Below are positions 23,091 to 34,861 of a stretch of DNA of 64,000 nucleotides, in pieces. Position 1 is the first letter of the stretch, and each line of letters opens with the position of its first letter. The notes under the pieces are model-generated. The model ran no database searches. It worked only from the letters and a program-made list of their open reading frames with translations, and had not been told where the DNA came from. The DNA comes from Thalassia testudinum (taxonomy: Eukaryota; Streptophyta; Magnoliopsida; Alismatales; Hydrocharitaceae), in assembly GCA_037157565.1 (NCBI GenBank), contig JAZHRO010000003.1, forward strand, positions 41,863,001 through 41,927,000. The letters are read 5' to 3'. The position numbers and the translations under genes are program-made.

Positions 23091-24289
23091 GAAAGAAAGG
23101 AACCTTGCACTACAATCAACTAAGCCTGTCCTTATGTGGGTATCCTAAAGACCTACAGACTCCCAGGACCCATCTTGAGATTATAAACAATTTGGTCTAC
23201 TTTTATCCGGTCAATCCAACCAGATAAAAGGAGGGACTGGGGAGAAAGTTCTTCCTTTGGCTTACACCTCTGGTTCCTTGTGTACCCCCCAGCCACAGTC
23301 GTTTGACACTACTCCCCTAGTTTGACATTAGATGGACCAGCAAAAGCAGATTAATCAAAGAAAATCTCAGTCTGAGCCCCGAAGAGCGAATCAATCCTTA
23401 AGGCCAACGTCTACTCAGTTGTAATTAGGCTTGGGATGATTGTGCTCTTGGAATGTGATGGGCCCTTTAGATGGGTTGTGCCCTTAATGATCAGTTAAAA
23501 TGTGTGTGCGTGCACAACCAGGGTTTGCAAACAAGGTTATTTGATAATGTGTCTTTTAAGATTTAACCTTGTTTAGTAGCTTTTAAGGTTTAATTCTTTG
23601 GTTGGTTCAATCAAGGTTTAGTAGAACACTCCAAGTTTTGAAAGCACAGGTGATGATATGTTCCTTTAAAAATAAAAAATAATGTGGAGTGCCCGGTTCA
23701 GCCCTAAGTAGCAAGCTACTTGATGGATCAATTTTAGATTGAGTGGTGCGGCCCAAACAGCTCAATCAATTGGCCTATTGCACCACTTAGTTAAGGCACA
23801 CAAGAATGTTTAACCTATTCAGATTTCTACTCACTTATGTGTATTAAGTTGATGTGTACCGGGTCCATAGGTCAGATCCCGGTTAAGTGGTAGAATCAAA
23901 GTGATTGTGCACCTTATGATAAGAAGTTGTGGGTGTTAAGTGTGTAGCATTCAGTTAAATCCTACAAGAGAAGAATATTTTTTTTTATTTTTTTATATAT
24001 GCGGGTGGGTGAGGTGAGCGGAGTGACAATCAAAAAACCAAAATCTACCCTAGGATTTATGCAAAGCACCTAAGTTGATTTGGGTTTGAGTTATTAGGTT
24101 ATTGAATGAAAACTAAGGTGGGGGTGGTGTGGGGGACACTTACAAAACACTCTACCTGCACTTTACTCCAATCTACCGCACTTTGATATCCATGCTAGGG
24201 TACCTGCAAGACAATAGATCAGAGATAAGCGAGGTTAATGCTATGTAAATGCTAAGAAGCACAAAAAATAATAAAGTAATTCCGTTGCC
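23091..24289 (-). mobile_element. M1 5' untranslated leader
   Basis: About 1.2 kb between the primer site and the orphan frame (minus strand). No gene recognised. The piece at 23240-23340 aligns with M2 at 25823-25910, which is how M2 was recognised as a relative. Confidence 0.7.
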
Positions 24290-24307
24290 TCCCCGGCAAG
24301 GGTGCCA
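24290..24307 (-). promoter_or_regulatory. Primer binding site of M1 (tRNA-Asp type)
   Basis: The minus strand reads TGGCACCCTTGCCGGGGA, 16 of 18 to the tRNA-Asp complement, three bases after the end of the 5' LTR. Confidence 0.87.
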
Positions 24308-24310
24308 AAA

Positions 24311-25822
24311 TGGTCGCACATGTTTCTCTAGTTTGAAATCAGGGTTACGAGTAACATGTCGTCATAGTTGCAAGACGTGTGGTCAAATAAAATTTATACT
24401 GAAACTCAAAAAGTGAGTCCCAAGTCGAACATGGGGAGGCGAACGTTTAGTTTTATGAAATCCGCGCTTCACTTTTATTTGTTTATTTCATTTTTGTCTT
24501 TTCTAATTTTTTTGGTATTTTAACAAGCAAGAGATTGGGTCGATGAAAACTTTATCTACTTGCAAAAATATGAGAGAGAGAGGGAGAGAGAGAGAGAAAG
24601 AGAAACAATCATCTATTATCAAGAATTGTTTGTTACAACTACGAAAGCAGGAAATCTACTACGAAAGAGTAAAAAGATAGAAAGAGATGAGAGAAATCCC
24701 CCTCGACGGTTGCTCGAAGGATGACTCAGTCTGAAGTTGCCTAGAGGAAGGTGGTGAGGAGCAGGACAAAAGAGGATGGAGCCGGAGGACGGAGGATGGG
24801 GCAGGATGGTGTCGTGGCGAGGATCTTCTTCTCAAAGGGCAGTGAGAGGACAGCCACGGGATGCTCTACGAATGGGGATGAGGGGAGGGAAAACTATTTG
24901 ATTTTCTACTCTCGAGGAGCATCTCGGGCTTGGGACAAGCTCTCTCTAGAGCCTTAGAGGTGGTGAGAGGAAGAAAGGAAGAGATGGATTGGAATGGTGG
25001 TGGGTAGGTCCTCTGATAGTGGAGGAAGAACAAATTTGTATTTGGGTCATTAGTGACGGCCGTAAACGTCGCTATAGTTGTCGCTTGAGATCTGCGCCAT
25101 TCAAAACTCCCGCTGGCTCGCACATCACGCTTCGTGTTGCACACGCGCACGTGCTATGCACCCACGCTAATTGCACTTGCGCCCGCTATTGCCCCTGCTG
25201 TCGCTGTTGCTATTGCGCGCACATACGCGCTGCGCACTACGCTGCTGCGTGCGCCGCGGCACTTGGGTGCGTGTGTGCCTCCACACGTGCGTGCGTGCCC
25301 ACGCTGTTGTGCATGCGTGGTGGTGCGTGTGTGTGCGTGGGCAGCCTATGTTGTGCCACATGGCTCGACCTGGGCCATCCATCTTCATTCCTTTGCAGTG
25401 GGTGCCACCATGCTCGGGTCGAATTGATTTTTGCGCTGTCGAACTGCGATCGTTGCTCTGGATCCATCCGTATGGTCAGATTTTTCATCTGAAACCCATA
25501 AGGATGTCGCATTGCCCCCTGTCTATTATTCTTTCTCAGGCTTCATATGATGCTACGGGACTCCGATCTGGATGATTTTAGAGGAGTTAGACTTTAATCG
25601 TCATCTTGATGAGATCCATACGGTCTGATCGTCCATTCAAGGCCCTGAAATAAATCTCCTTCCTTCCTGTCCATAAAAAGGACCTAATTAACCTAAAATA
25701 TACACAATTATTCTAAATGCAAAATGATGCATGCTATGCAATATTTATAACATGAAATGCAAATCTAAGCCTACGAATATGCATGAATAGGCATTTTAAC
25801 CAAAATGGATGTGTCTATATCA
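24311..25822 (-). mobile_element. 5' LTR of M1
   Basis: A 1512-bp LTR. On the minus strand it starts TGATATAGACACATCC (25822) and ends GTGCGACCA (24311) next to the primer site. It is the uninterrupted copy against which the split 3' LTR (5369-6291 plus 19411-19939) was recognised. Contains a GA microsatellite (about 24570-24605) and a decayed TATA box. Confidence 0.9.
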
Positions 25823-27225
25823 AAGGGGAAGGTTCTTCTTTTGGCTTTCGCCTCCAGTTCCTTTATACCCTTAGATGCGATCGTTTGATACTACCCTGTA
25901 GATTCAGCTATGGGTTTGACTAGGGCAGTTGTGATGATCTAGTAGTTCGATAACAAATGTAGGTTGATTAATGAATTTACGAAATCTTTCTTAACCTTTT
26001 TTCTTCAACTTAGGGTTTTGGTGAGTGGTCCACAAGGTGACCAAGCTCACTGGCTAGCCACTAGACTTGATTAAGCTAGGCTAGCCAAGTGTGGTCTCTA
26101 AATTGTAATCCTAAAAATTGAGTTCTATGGTTCATGCAATGGGCTAAGTGTTTAGGCAGACCACAATTCAAAGTAAAACTATTCTCTACGACATAATTGG
26201 AATCCAAATGATTTCAAATTTTACAGGTAGATTCCTTTTTCAATTATCTTTTTAGTGAATATTATTTTTGAAATTTTTACTATTTCAAGTGAATAAAATT
26301 GAATTTTTAATTATCAAGGGGTTAAATTTGGAATTTTGACCCCTTATCAATCTTTCGATTTGAAATAATATCAATTTAACTCCAAAAATTCTGAAAAAAT
26401 AAGGAAATGAAAGCTATTTTGATAACCTTTTAAACCACATTGGTTTTACTAAAAAAATTTTCAGATCTAGGTATGTTTGATCCCCTTGTATTTCACCAAT
26501 TTTAAAAATTACACTATTCAATTTTTTTAAAAGAACGGTGTCATTTGAGAGCTGACTTGAAAATAAAGCTTGTGCGTGAATTTCAGAATTTTTGGCTTAG
26601 ACAATATCGGCAATCGAATTTTTAAATCACAAAGAAAATCTGGATGAATTTTAAGGACGTGTGAAAAGGCTTTAGAAAGGGTTGAAACTAAAAAATGTGC
26701 CTTTTCACAAAAACTTTATTTTGTGATTTTTTTTTCAAAAAATTTTTTTGAAACTTTTTCAATTTTTATTCTTTCTTTTTGGAGGGAAATTTTTTTTCAG
26801 CTTTTTTTCTTCGTATTTTTTTTCAAAAAGAACTCTAACCCTAAGATTCAAAACTAAACCTAAGTCTAAGATCTTTTTTTTTTGTTATTTTTGGATGAAA
26901 ATATTCAAATTTTTTTCTTTTTTCTTTTGTCAGAAAGAAAATCTACCTAGGATTCAAAGGAAAACCTAATCTAAGATCAAGATGTGCACCTGATTTCTTC
27001 ACCTGTGTCGGATGTGTATGCAAACTCCGTTTGTTTCCTTTTTATCTTCCCAAGATAGAGAGAGGGGATTAGGGAAGAAGGTAAGACAACTACTTGCCTT
27101 TGGCGTGGTTGATCCGAGTTGGCACTCTTGAGTGCATGATTAACCTCACAACATCCAAACAAAAGCAAGTTAGAAATCAAATGAAATATGAATATGATAT
27201 GAATAGTGGTGAAATTGCACATTAC
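25823..27225 (-). mobile_element. M2 internal leader fragment
   Basis: Minus-strand 5' leader of element M2, cut off at 25822 by the M1 insertion; the rest of M2 lies left of the window. A block around 26030-26110 matches element C at about 36900-36990 (CTAGCCAGTGAG, CCACTCACCAAAA). Long T- and A-rich runs, no reading frame. AAGGG at 25823-25827 would be one copy of the M1 target duplication. Confidence 0.72.
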
Positions 27226-27243
27226 ACCTCGGCAGCGGCACCA
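27226..27243 (-). promoter_or_regulatory. Primer binding site of M2 (decayed tRNA-Asp type)
   Basis: The minus strand reads TGGTGCCGCTGCCGAGGT, which keeps the TGGTGCCG core with several changes. It lies three bases after the LTR end TTAACA. Confidence 0.75.
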
Positions 27244-27246
27244 AAA

Positions 27247-29600
27247 TGTTAATGTAGTTTCGAAGAGTCTTAAATATGCATCGTAGTATAGTGACTAAAT
27301 CGATGAAAACAGTTAAATTTATAATCTCAAATGTAAGTCCGAGGTCATCTCTAGGAGCAAATAATACACAATTAACCACTAATCAAGTGAATAAAATGAG
27401 GCACAAGGGCTTGCTAAAAAAAGAAATATATTACTCAATTGATTACTCTATTAAACTCCAAAAAGAAATGTAGGTGTTTAGGCAAATATGTGATTTTTCA
27501 ACTTAAGCTTAAGCCTCAACACTTAAAGAATTTTAAAGCATAAGAGGAGCTCAACACTTTGCCATTAGACGTCTTAAAATTTAGCCAAAGCCAGTCTCAA
27601 TTCAAGCCCAAAACTCGATCCAAGGCATACGTAAATCGAGGCAAAATCTGACCTAAGCTTGCACCTAGGCACACGCTTGTGTGTGTGAGAGCGTACAATG
27701 CGTAGGGGTAGGGGACTTGACCCCCTGTGATCATGGAAAACAAGCCATGAGTGTAATTCCTTTGTTCCCAAAATGGGGTCTTCGCGCAACGAGGTAGGAC
27801 AATTATGTCCCACCTTCTTCATCCTTCACGAGCTGCAGCGTGGAGAGTTCTCAATCAATGCAATGTGGCTGTTGGATCTTCAATCCATTGACTTATATGG
27901 AACCTCCTCGCAGATCCGCAACAATTGAGAGTGCTTTCTTCTTGGAGTGCTAGATGGATGAAGCTCGACGACGCTGGAGAAGATGAAGACGTGCTCATGA
28001 CCTAAAACAAAATGCAAGCCCTTGCCTCCAATTAGATACATTGATAGCTTCATCTTGAGGTGAAGAATGTGGTGGTGGTGTCAATTTGATGAACGAACTC
28101 ATGAATGGCGATGGGAAGATGTGGAGTCTGACATGGAGTTCGGGTAGTCAAAGGCCTAATTTCTTGTGGGCTTTCGCTCCCCAAGGTCATGTGAAGGTTA
28201 TGGGGTAGATGGCTTGGTGGTTGGTGGAATGAAATAGTGGTTTGAGCTCGCCAGAGCTCTTGTTGGCTATGAAAAAGAAGAGTGAACGGTGATAAATATA
28301 CACTAAAACCTAATTCTAAGGACCTAGATATACTCTACAAGAAGAGAGGAGGAGGAAGGACTACTTTAGTGGATGAATGGAGGGGGAACCACATCCGGCA
28401 TTGGCAGGCTGGACGTGGGGAAGAATAGGCATCTGGTCAGGGAGAACCATGATGAGGAAGGGTGGAAAGGGACCTAGCTATAGTTGGCTAGCGTCAAAAG
28501 AAGGTAAGGAAGAAGATGGTGGTGCTCGTTGACTAGATTCATGCACGGAAGAAGTACTTGATGAGGGTCACCGGAGTTGTGGATGTTTGGCCGCTGAGGA
28601 AGAAAAATAGAGGGATTTCAGCCAGTTTTTTACTCCCTCACACTTGGGAACATACCTAAGCTTAAATAGGAGAAGATTTGGCCTTCAATTGCATGGAATT
28701 CTCGTGAATTCTTTGCAATTTTGGGAAGGAAAATCCATCATTTTTGAGCTCCATCGAAGCTCTCGTGCTCCAAATTGGGGCACAAGATCTTGCTCAATCG
28801 AAAGGCCTTGATCTCAAGAGCAATACCTCTAAATTTGGAGGGATTTGGTCTAGATTTGAGGGAGATTTTCTCCCTTGAAGATTCGATGGTTTAGGTCATG
28901 TTATTGCTGTGTTTCCATGTTTGAACATGGAGAAGATGATGGGATGACCGATTAGCAAGAAAGACCCAAACTTAGGGTTTTGTGCGCTAAACAGAGATGA
29001 TCGGGATACAGTGCAAACTAGGTCAAGATGGATTCTGATTGGACTCAAAATTTGGGGTTAAAATAATTCAAACCTAAGGAATCTAATGGTGACCTTAGAT
29101 TTGGGTTTTGACGATGTTTGACTAGGTAACTTACACTGTAGCCCAAAATAGGATAAATTCCTACCTAAGTCTCTATTGTCGATCAAAATGGGTTCCTTTG
29201 GTCAAAGCGTAGTTCCTAAACTCATAGAATATTTTTCAATGATTTTAGGTCGTTTAGATTACTTTAATTTCTAGCAGAACCCATTTAATTGAAATGAGGT
29301 TGCAATTAGGACTTTTATTATTAGATTGATCATCAAATTGTAGAAAACCCTAATTTGATCGGTGTGAGCCACTTCTTGGAAAATTAAGTTCATTTGATCT
29401 TAGATTAAGCCTTAATTAACCCTGTAGTTAATCTTCAACTATGATTAGATGTTAAAGCAACAAGATTAACTTATTTTCACTTTTTATCATCAAATCCATC
29501 TCAAGACATCATTATGACCTTCTGATAAGTATTAAGGAGCATATATCACTGAAATTAGATTAAATTAAGTTAGTTATGATAGATGATGGTGTTACCATCA
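27247..29600 (-). mobile_element. 5' LTR of M2
   Basis: A 2354-bp LTR. On the minus strand it starts TGATGGTAACACCATCA (29600) and ends CTACATTAACA (27247). Its ends and body align with solo LTR M4 (53438-56163). The start forms a 7-bp terminal hairpin, TGATGGT-AAC-ACCATCA. The element landed in the RNase H part of a copia pol gene, so TGTAC at 29601-29605 should be one copy of its TSD. Confidence 0.85.
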
Positions 29601-29706
29601 TGTACTTTTAGATGTAACCTATAATGGATTTCCTATCAGTTGAACAACTTGCTTGATCTACATTGGAGAAGGCATTTACTTGAAAAGAGTTTTTTGAAGA
29701 GTACAA
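29601..29706 (-). pseudogene. pol: Ty1-copia RNase H fossil, piece 3
   Basis: Minus-strand translation shows VNAFSNVDQA and DRKSIIGY, which correspond to the copia RNase H blocks AFSDADWA and DRRSTSGY. Reading continues from piece 2 (45745-45802) in the same frame once M3 and one copy of its TACAA duplication are removed. It ends where M2 inserted. Confidence 0.85.
29702..29706. repeat. TSD TACAA, left copy, of M3
   Basis: Perfect 5-bp match with 45745-45749. The two lie 16 kb apart and flank the whole M3 insertion with its nested content. Confidence 0.93.
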
Positions 29707-30412
29707 TGGTCGGGCGTGTTTCGCGTGTTAGAAATTGAGGTTACAAGTAACCTGTCATCATAGTTGCAAAACACGTCAATCAGATAAAATTTATATCGAA
29801 ACTCTAAGGGAGTCCCGAGTCGAACACAGGGTGGCGACGTTTACTTTACGTGAAAACCACACTTCGTTTTGTTTCTTTTTGGTATTTTAGGGTTTTTATA
29901 TTTTTTTTGTGTTTTTGAAATAAAAGACAAGCAGAATGAATCACAAGATAGAAATGGAACAAATATGATATATATATCAATTCAATATCGAAGACAATGA
30001 ACTATAAAAGCATAAAAAGAGAGGGAGGTGAGAGGAAATCTCCCAAATTGAATGTTTAGTGAGACGACGGTGCCTGGAGGAAGCTCAAACGAAGGAGGTG
30101 AGGAGTAGGACGACGGAGGTGAGAAGCAAGAGGATGTTGTGTTGAGGAAAGCTTCGACGTGGCTCTAGAATGGAGGTGAGAAGACGGAGATGATCTGCTA
30201 CCGGAATGGAGGTGGGAGGATGGCTCCAAGGTGACCTATGAATGGGAATGGGAAGTTGGAGGAATATTTGGTGGGGCAGAGGTTCACTACACTAATAGGT
30301 GCCTTGGGAGCTTGAGAACAAGCTCTAATGGAGCGTTGGTAGGCTTGCTAGAGCTTGGGAGTAGGTGGGAGTAAAGTAGGTAGAGATGGCTTGAAAGGGA
30401 GGGGGTGTAGGT

Positions 30413-30421
30413 CCTTTTATA
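30413..30421 (-). promoter_or_regulatory. Putative TATA box of M3 LTR
   Basis: Minus strand TATAAAAGG, shared with the split 5' LTR (about 33437). Confidence 0.5.
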
Positions 30422-30780
30422 GTAGAGGAGAAGAGGCTAAAAATGGATAAAAGGACCTTTAGCGACCTCCGGACCATCGCTGGAAACGTTGCTATAGACA
30501 GCTCACATCCACTCAAGCCCTTAACTGGCTCTACTAGCTTGCAATGAAGTAGCGATGACTGTAAGTGTCGTTGTAGGTCAACCCAATTGTTACTGAAAGC
30601 TAGCCCCAACTGCGCTTGAGCTCGCGCTACGCTGCCTTGCTTATCACGCGTGCTGATCACGCAACACCCTACTGTGTGCACACTGCCATGCGCTTGCGTG
30701 CACGTGCGCATGTGTGCTACACTGCCACTACGCATGCGCTTCTACTGCTGCTGCCATGCGTTCGGCCAAATTGCAAATTG

Positions 30781-30855
30781 CGGGGGGCTGCGGGGATTCG
30801 AACCTACACCCCTCCCTTACAAACCGATGCTCTAACCACTGTGCTAGATCTTCCC
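30781..30855 (-). other. tRNA-like sequence inside M3 3' LTR
   Basis: The minus strand carries an A-box-like TAGCACAGTGG (complement of 30836-30846), GGTTAGAGCATCG, an anticodon-loop-like TTTGTAA (would be Thr UGU) and a perfect B box GGTTCGAATCC (complement of 30794-30804). The acceptor and T-stem pairings are poor, so it is not a working tRNA gene. The homologous block in the other M3 LTR is 45247-45320. It may be a captured tRNA or SINE head. Confidence 0.6.
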
Positions 30856-31303
30856 TTGTGTCGCGAGGAGCAGCTTGGTGCAAATGCTCCCCAACCATTG
30901 GATCTTGATCCAACGGCTAGGATTCAAGGGCACGAATGAAGAAGGAATTGGGCGGTGCTGCTGGCCGGTGTTGGGCAGCATAGATGGTGCCACATGGTGC
31001 CATCTGGGCCATCCATCTTCTTCTTGTAGAGGGTGCCATGGTGCTCAGATCGAGATTCCCTTGATGATGAACTGCGATCGTTGCTCCGGATCCATCCGTA
31101 TGGTTGGATTTTCCATCCGAAACTCGTATGGATGTCACATGTTCCCCTGGCCATATAAAATGAAGGAATTAATATACAAAACATACAACTATCCTAAATT
31201 CCATGCAATGGATGTTATGCAATATTTATAACATGGTATGCAATGCTAACCCTAGGAACTATCTTAAATAGGCAATTTATCATGAATTTATTTGTGTTCA
31301 TCA

Positions 31304-31336
31304 TACCCCCATGCTTACTTTTTGCTAGTCCCTAGC
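31304..31336 (-). promoter_or_regulatory. Hairpin plus polypurine tract of M3
   Basis: Minus strand: GCTAGGGACTAGC (complement of 31324-31336), AAAAAGTAA, GCATGGGGGTA (complement of 31304-31314), then LTR start TGATGAAC. Confidence 0.87.
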
Positions 31337-32750
31337 AAAATTAACCTAAATGCTATGTATAAAAGTAAAATCAGGGTTCGAGTATTTAGGCAAAATTCAT
31401 TAATTGCATTAGAAAATCTCAACCCCAAGACCTAATTACAAAAACTCAACAATGCCTGGGTGCCTGCCAGAATGTAGACCGTCCAAGCCCTCGCCTTATT
31501 TGATAAGAGAAGAAAAAAAAAATTTCTTTCTTTTCTTCTTTTCTAATTTCTTTTGTACTTTTGGAGTTTGAGAGTTACGGGATAACTTTTTACGGCTACC
31601 TAACCCGCCCAAGACTCGAAAAGGACTCTAAGTGCTAAGCATCTTGTGAAAATAGTGAAAAACTCACTAGACGGTCGTTAAAATGGACTCCGGATTTCTA
31701 CGACCCTAGGTGACTTTGGCTAAAGGTTTATCTTTACGATCGGTAGCTTTCTCTCTACTTTCTTTTATATAGGGTCAACACAAGGGAGAACCCAGTGTAT
31801 ATCTCCCCGGTTTATCCTACTTCCCTGCTTCTTCCCTAAGTGTTTTGGGAATTATTGTGCATTCTTTTTTGTGAGCTGGGTTCTGGACAACAGACTAATG
31901 AGCTGTTACCACCGACAACTTGCCAGCCATACTCGTGCAGTGAAGTGTCGCTTTATTTGTTTTTTTTATTTTCTCCTTTTTCTATTTCCTTTTTTTTTCT
32001 TTCTTTCTTTTTTTTAAGTAGGTGGCTTTCCTGATCTAAGATTTACCTAAAGGCAGTATAATGAAAACGATCTTGTGGCTGGGCTCTGGACAATCGACTA
32101 ATGAGCTGTTACGACCGACAACTTGCCAGCCATACCACCCAAGTCGGCCCATTAGCTACCCAATTTTCGTAAAAATTGCCAGAAAGTGAGTCAGTGCAAA
32201 AAATGTGTGTAGATGCTTAGGCTTAAAGTCCCCCCAAATCAAATGGGCAGGTCGATAAATCACATACTCATCATCCCAAATTATTAGCCAAATTAACATG
32301 AATTTTAATTAGCGATTACTCGAGACTAAGTCCACATTCGAGTGGACACCTGGGCTAATTAAGCCTGAAGACCCAAAGAGTCTAAGTGTTCAGGTCTCAA
32401 AGTATCAATTCCTAAAGTTTACAACTCCTAATGCCTAAGTTCTCGTCTCCTAATTCTAATTTTTTTTATCTTTTTCAAATTTTCATTTTTATTAACGAGA
32501 ATGAAATAACAGGAAATCACTGTTACAGTTGACAAAATGGTTATAATATATGTCCACCCCCCTATGCTTAGCTATTGCAATGTCCTCATTGTGAAAAATG
32601 AAAGCATGCAAGAGAGTAGAAGTGTAAGAATAGCACCTGGTTTCTGTGAGACTCTGGTCAGCTTGGAGTAGTCTTTACTTGTACTGAGTTTAGTGCCTTC
32701 AGCTAGGAAATGATCATCCCACGGTGGTTGCAGCAAGGTAAGAGCAAAAC
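31337..32750 (-). mobile_element. M3 internal remnant (3' UTR only)
   Basis: Only about 1.4 kb of internal sequence is left. It aligns with the M1 3' UTR (19973-21330), including the duplicated 58-bp block (31875-31932 and 32078-32135) and the internal purine tract (complement of about 32556-32567). There is no coding region and no primer site before the 5' LTR at about 32751, so the 5' part of the element body was deleted. Confidence 0.78.
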
Positions 32751-33489
32751 ACTACGACGACGGGTTACTTGTAACCTCGATTTCTAACACGCAAAACATG
32801 TCGATCAGATAAAATTCATACCGAAACTCCAAGGGAGTCCAGGGTCAAACACAGGGAGGCGACATTTACTTTACGTGAAAACCACGCTTCATTTGATTTC
32901 TTTTTGGTATTTTAGGATTTTGATTTCTTTTTTGAGTTTTTGAAATAAAAGACAAGAAGAATGAATCACAAGATAGAAATGGAACAAATATGATATATAT
33001 ATCAATTCAATGTCGATTACAATGAACTATAAAAGCATAAAAAGAGAGGGAGGTGAGAGGAAATCTCCCGAATCAGTTGTTCTGCGAGACGACGGCGCCT
33101 GGCGAAAGCTCAGACGAAGGAGGTGAGGAGCGGGATGACGGTGGTGAGATGCAGAGGACGTCGTGTTGAGGAAAGCTTCGGCATGGCTCCGAAATGGAGG
33201 TGATAAGACAGAGATGATCTGCTACCGGAATGGAGGTAGGTGGAAGGCTCCAAGGTGCCCTTTGAATGGGGATGGGAAGTTGGAGGAATATTTGGTGGGG
33301 CAGAGGTTCACTACACTAATAGGTGCCTTGGGAGCTTGAGAACAAGCTCTAATGGAGCATTGGTAGGCTTGCTAGAGCTTGGGAGTAGGTGAGAGTAGAG
33401 TAGGTAGAGATGGCTTGGAAGGGAGGGCATGTAGGTCCTTTTATAGTGGAGGAGAAGAGGCTAAAAATGGATAAAGGACCTTTAGCGAC
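32751..33489 (-). mobile_element. M3 5' LTR, distal segment (split by C)
   Basis: Aligns with 29770-30477 of the 3' LTR up to TTTAGCGAC, where element C begins. The outermost 45 bp or so (32751-32797) are present in inverted orientation relative to 29716-29774. The terminal GGTCGGGC end and the primer site are missing. Confidence 0.83.
33485..33489. repeat. Left target site of element C
   Basis: GCGAC here and ATGAC at 44932-44936. The match is imperfect (two changes), but the sequence outside resumes the M3 LTR exactly (compare 30472-30480). Confidence 0.5.
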
Positions 33490-34329
33490 TGATTGCGCAG
33501 CAATCATAGGTCTTAATTGACCTAAATTAGGCTAAGACTTAGCATAAGTTTGGGCAATACATGCATACATAAGCATTATCTGCATCTTTTCTACTTTCCT
33601 TTAGCTATGCATAAAATAATGTTATAATGTATTGATTAAGTGCATTGTGTCAATTACAGGTAATAAGCTGGATCTGGAGCTCGATCTGAAGCTGGATCTG
33701 AGCTGGATCAGGAATAATGGGTGTTGCAGTAGAGTTGGAGTAGAAGACTTAGATTAGATGTAATAGATAATAACGTAAGAGACTTAAGGTATGTTATTCT
33801 ATTAAGTAGGAATAAATCAATAAAATATGAAGAGCTTAGGCCCATCCTAGCCCTAGGATAGCCTAGAGACTTCCCCAAGCCTTAGCCACCCTTAAATTAG
33901 GTCCCCGCACCCTAGGAAACCTTAAAACCATAATTCCAACCTTTATCTAGATGTCCAGAACCCTTAGCTAACTCTCGCACACCTTAAACCCACTTCAGCA
34001 GTATTATTGGATGTCCAGACACCTAGTTAGACGTCCAATTTCTACAGAATACCCAAGACAGAACCTTAAATTCTTCCTAACTCTGATTGGATGTCCAAAC
34101 AACAAGTCTGGGCTTCTAATTTTTTAGTATAAGACGCCTGATTCCATTTTTGGATGTCTGGAACTATTCTCTAGTTCCTATTTTGAGATTCAAGCCTTGA
34201 TATTGGATCTCTAACTCCCTAAACCCAATTCCAACCCCATAAGAACCTAAATTAAGGTACCCTAACACTAGTACATCACCTCTAGATCTCTCTAAGGACC
34301 TAACCAGGTCCTCACTAAACCTAATTGAC

Positions 34330-34562
34330 TTAGATCACAGTCAATTACCATTACCTAAGTCAATTGGACACATAGGGTCCAATTAAGCTTAGATCTCAAC
34401 CCACACAAGTCCAATTGGACTTAGTGAGAGTCCAATTGACCTAAGCCCAACCTAATTGAGTTATTTCACTCTCAATTAGGTTCACACTCATTCAATTAAA
34501 CTTGGGTTAAGTTTAATTGCAATTCCCCCTTAGCAATTAGGGTTTGCAACCCTAATTTAAGG
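34330..34562 (+). repeat. Palindrome field in C 5' LTR
   Basis: Consecutive short inverted repeats, including the perfect 16-mer AAGTCCAATTGGACTT (34407-34422), GTCAATTGGAC-type halves, CTAATTGAG...CTCAATTAG and TTAGGGTTTGCAACCCTAA. The homologous field in the 3' LTR is about 41570-41815. Confidence 0.8.
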
Positions 34563-34852
34563 CCTACACCTACTTGAACCACTTAGGACCTAACCAAGAC
34601 CACTTAGCCACCTAGGGCACGGCCACACACCCACACACACACACCCATTCATGCACACAAACCTATCTAGAGTTCTCTAGAACTCTCTTCAAGTGGCACC
34701 ACTCTTGGTTGCCAAATTTAGCAACAAAGAGTCATTCAATTCTTAGATCCACTTTTTATGGATCAATGAATTGCCCTCTCTCTCCATGGCCGGCCACTTA
34801 TGGGGCTCTCTCTAGAGAGTTCCACACTTCTCTAGAGAGACTCCCTTTGGTC

Positions 34853-34861
34853 TATAAAAAG
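34853..34861 (+). promoter_or_regulatory. Putative TATA box of C 5' LTR
   Basis: TATAAAAAG. The 3' LTR has TAACAAAAG at the corresponding place (about 42105), so only the 5' copy keeps the box. Confidence 0.55.

Larger units (their letters stand above)
29707..31303 (-). mobile_element. 3' LTR of M3
   Basis: A 1597-bp LTR. On the minus strand it starts TGATGAACACA (31303) and ends GCCCGACCA (29707). It is related to the M1 LTR (shared ends, TAGTTGCAAAACACG block, TATA box) but differs in the middle, where a tRNA-like block lies at 30781-30855. The partner LTR is split by element C. Confidence 0.88.

Noticed and set aside
30781..30855. Functional tRNA-Thr gene
   Set aside because: Acceptor and T-stem pairings fail and the copy in the other LTR has a different anticodon loop; kept only as a tRNA-like sequence.
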